Below, piece after piece: positions 62,221-64,000 of a DNA stretch of 64,000 nucleotides. The notes beneath the pieces are model-generated. The model made no database searches. It was given only the letters and a program-made list of their open reading frames with translations, and was not told the origin of the DNA. Both the position numbers and the translations under genes were made by a program. This DNA is from Thermoleptolyngbya sichuanensis A183. Lineage in GTDB: Bacteria > Cyanobacteriota > Cyanobacteriia > Elainellales > Elainellaceae. How positions within the stretch are numbered: position 1 is the first letter of the stretch; each line of letters begins with the position of its first letter. The stretch is taken from NCBI RefSeq assembly GCF_013177315.1, contig NZ_CP053661.1:3596001-3660000 (forward strand), read 5' to 3'.

Positions 62221-63737
62221 CTTTAGTTTGGACTAATGGTGAAGAGGAAGGCAGTCAATGAGAAGCACCGACTGCCGTAAGGTCAATGAAGTACAACCAA
62301 CATTGACCCCATGATTTTCAACGAACTTCAGCAATTTCGCCAAACGTTGTATGCCAGCTTGGGAAACGCCAGAGATGCCCTGTTTGATCTGATGGATGCC
62401 GTGTTAGTGAGTGCGTGCATCGTGTCGTTTGTGAGGCTATCGCAGAGTCCTGTCTTTCGTCGCCAGTGGTCGAGCACCTATGAAGCGTTGCGCGATAGCC
62501 GCCTACCCCGATCAAAGGTGCTGAAGCTGTTGGTGCAGCAGATACCGACTCAGCAGCAACCGTTGTTGGCAGGTGATGCGAGTCGGTGGAACCGTCCTGC
62601 TGCCAGGCGTTTGAAAGACCGCACCTTATCAGGCAGAACAGGACATGCCCCGATAGCCGGACAAAACTACAGTACCTTAGCCTGGATTGCTGAAGACAGG
62701 GGCAGTTGGGCATTACCATTGCGGCATGAGCGCATCACCAGCTTTGAAACACCCGCCAGTAAAGCGGCATTCCAACTCAAACAAGTGACTCGGCAGTTAG
62801 CGGTGCGTCCGTTGGCGATCTACGACCGAGGGTACGGCAATGCCAGTTTTGTCAACCAAACGGCAGGGATTGAGGCAGACTTGCTGCTGCGGGTTACATC
62901 CAATCGATGTGTCTATGGCGCGCCCCCAGCGTATCGAGGGCGAGGCGCACCTGCCAAGCATGGACATAAGATGAAACTCAATGACCCTGACACTTGGAGT
63001 GTCCCGGTCGAAACCGTTGAAGTCGATGATCCCAACTGGGGACGAGTGCGGGTCAGTCGTTGGAGTGCATACCATTTCCGCAAATCCCCCAAACGGGCAA
63101 TGGAAGTGTTGCGCGTGGAGGTGCTGGAGACACAGAGCAGCACGCGACGCTTGGCTCCTTTGTGGTTAGTTTGGCTGGGTGAGCAGATGCCTCCGTTAGA
63201 AACCCTGTGGTTGCACTACCTCCGTCGCTTTGCCATTGAACACTGGTATCGCTTTGCCAAGCAGAGGCTATATTGGACACATCCCCAGTTCAGTTCTGTA
63301 TCGGCAACCGAACAGTGGAGCAGCCTGATGCCGTTGCTCAGTTGGCAGTTGTGGTTAGCGCGAAAGGACTGTACTGACCACCCCTTGCCCTGGCAGGCAC
63401 CGCAAGAAACGTTGACTCCGGGTCGGGTCGCACAAGCGTTTGCAGGCATTTTGGCAGCGATTGGCACCCCTGCTCCTGCGCCTAAACCTCGTGGTAAATC
63501 GCCAGGACGAGGCAAGGGGCACAAGCCAACTCCTCGTCCCTGCTATCCGATGGTCAAAAAACGAGCCTCGAAACGCAAGACATCCGAACAATCCCTGAAC
63601 AGTCCGGTTGCAACAGCAGCTTAACTGCGAGCAGGATTGTATCCAATTCCTTAAGTTCAACTGTTATGAACGGTTGAGCAGATTCTTTATGGCATCCTGT
63701 TGAGCATTATTGTGATGCCAGTTAGTCCAAACTAAAG
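62221..63737 (+). mobile_element. Complete IS element, copy 2 (1517 bp, DDE transposase)
   Basis: Same inverted repeats (CTTTAGTTTGGACTAA and complement) and length as copy 1, opposite orientation in the window. Flanked by a 6-bp TACAGA duplication (62215-62220 and 63738-63743), one shorter than at copy 1. Inserted between the last exported-protein gene and the katG 3' end. Confidence 0.96.
62311..63624 (+). CDS. IS transposase (DDE, IS4/IS701-like), copy 2
   Basis: 437 residues, protein identical to that of copy 1 (catalytic Asp89, Asp172, Glu310). It starts MIFNELQQFRQTLYAS and ends SPVATAA. Bases 63041-63461 are repeated at the left edge of the window as the truncated copy. Confidence 0.94.
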   Translation: MIFNELQQFRQTLYASLGNARDALFDLMDAVLVSACIVSFVRLSQSPVFRRQWSSTYEALRDSRLPRSKVLKLLVQQIPTQQQPLLAGDASRWNRPAARRLKDRTLSGRTGHAPIAGQNYSTLAWIAEDRGSWALPLRHERITSFETPASKAAFQLKQVTRQLAVRPLAIYDRGYGNASFVNQTAGIEADLLLRVTSNRCVYGAPPAYRGRGAPAKHGHKMKLNDPDTWSVPVETVEVDDPNWGRVRVSRWSAYHFRKSPKRAMEVLRVEVLETQSSTRRLAPLWLVWLGEQMPPLETLWLHYLRRFAIEHWYRFAKQRLYWTHPQFSSVSATEQWSSLMPLLSWQLWLARKDCTDHPLPWQAPQETLTPGRVAQAFAGILAAIGTPAPAPKPRGKSPGRGKGHKPTPRPCYPMVKKRASKRKTSEQSLNSPVATAA

Positions 63738-63747
63738 TACAGAGTTT

Positions 63748-63792
63748 AACGGCTTCAGGCAGGAATGCTAGATATCCCCACCTGAAGCCGTT
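63748..63792. terminator. Hairpin between IS copy 2 and katG
   Basis: AACGGCTTCAGG (63748-63759) pairs perfectly over 12 bp with CCTGAAGCCGTT (63781-63792); 21-base loop. Followed on the plus strand by TCACTTTATT; T tracts are weak on both sides. It lies 145 bp downstream of the katG stop on the minus strand and could end its transcript. IS copy 2 inserted right beside it. Confidence 0.75.
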
Positions 63793-63935
63793 TCACTTTA
63801 TTCTCAGACCGCATTCTCAGGCCGTCTTGGGTGTTCAACCCCGTTCGAGATTGCCCTGTAGACAAATCGCCTGAACCTGGAATCACTCAACGATGCCCCT
63901 GCCTTGAGATCGCTTCACCAACGGTTGTACCCCGC

Positions 63936-64000
63936 CTATGCCAGGTCGAAGCGATCCAGATTCATCACCTTATTCCACGCGGCTACAAAGTCGCGCACGA
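63936..64000 (-). CDS. katG: Catalase-peroxidase, C-terminal end only
   Basis: Minus strand reads VRDFVAAWNKVMNLDRFDLA then stop (TAG at 63938-63936). This matches the conserved KatG ending (FVxAWxKVMxxDRFDL). The rest of the gene lies beyond the window. KatG removes hydrogen peroxide by catalase and peroxidase activity with haem. Confidence 0.88.
   Translation of the reverse strand, partial: VRDFVAAWNKVMNLDRFDLA

Overview
The window is cyanobacterial chromosome. The octamer GCGATCGC (HIP1) recurs throughout coding and non-coding DNA. Gene content is cyanobacterial: SigF, Tab2, a lumenal cyclophilin of the TLP40/CYP38 type, a DesC desaturase, a TIC21-like DUF3611 protein, a phytol-kinase-like protein, CHAT/CHASE2 and DUF1822 genes. 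The base composition and the load of small repeats suggest a filamentous Leptolyngbya-type organism; this placement is inference.

Layout. 1-3.1 kb: a truncated insertion sequence fused by a HIP1 microhomology junction to the 3' end of a hydrolase/solute-binding fusion gene. 3.3-11.4 kb: a lipoprotein and unknown pair, a GT39-like membrane glycosyltransferase, cyclophilin, a full IS copy, a CPBP protease, DUF3611. 11.5-14.4 kb (minus): lipid-modification genes (cyclopropane synthase-like, desC, unknown). 14.5-16.3 kb: a gene-free graveyard with three MITE insertions and an apparently orphan cobalamin riboswitch. 16.3-19.8 kb: ABC-F ATPase and ftsW. 19.8-25.3 kb: a Co/Ni ECF transporter operon (lipoprotein, NikL-like protein, cbiM, cbiQ, cbiO) bracketed by copies of one GC-hairpin MITE. 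25.4-33 kb: PmbA-like protein, Tab2, a small secreted protein, an IS630 element, a hydrolase, RNase D-like exonuclease, trpB. 33-43 kb: PPC-repeat protein, SUI1/eIF1 homologue, MlaD-like protein, plsY, Spy/CpxP-like protein, dihydropyrimidinase, sigF, Bax-inhibitor-like protein. 43-48 kb: a small Cys-repeat protein, phytol-kinase-like enzyme, histidine kinase plus FIST sensor.

48.2-62 kb is the most distinctive block: a TPR-CHAT protein, then a tightly coupled run (4-bp overlap, 10-bp gap, 14-bp overlap) of a divergent sigma-like protein, a DUF1822 protein, a membrane CHAT-CHASE2 protein and a DUF928-like exported protein, followed by five exported or membrane proteins of unknown function. 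The arrangement looks like an envelope-sensing system in which a caspase-like CHAT domain sits inside the membrane and CHASE2 outside, with a possible transcription factor made from the same transcript. That reading is inference from domains and coupling.

The window ends with a second full IS copy, a terminator-like hairpin and the last codons of katG. Mobile DNA is abundant: two identical 1517-bp IS copies plus one truncated copy, an IS630 with two fragments, an ISKra4-like remnant, and three MITE families (A: 3 copies, B: 2 copies with 9-bp target duplications, C: 2 copies whose inner stems differ in sequence but remain self-complementary).
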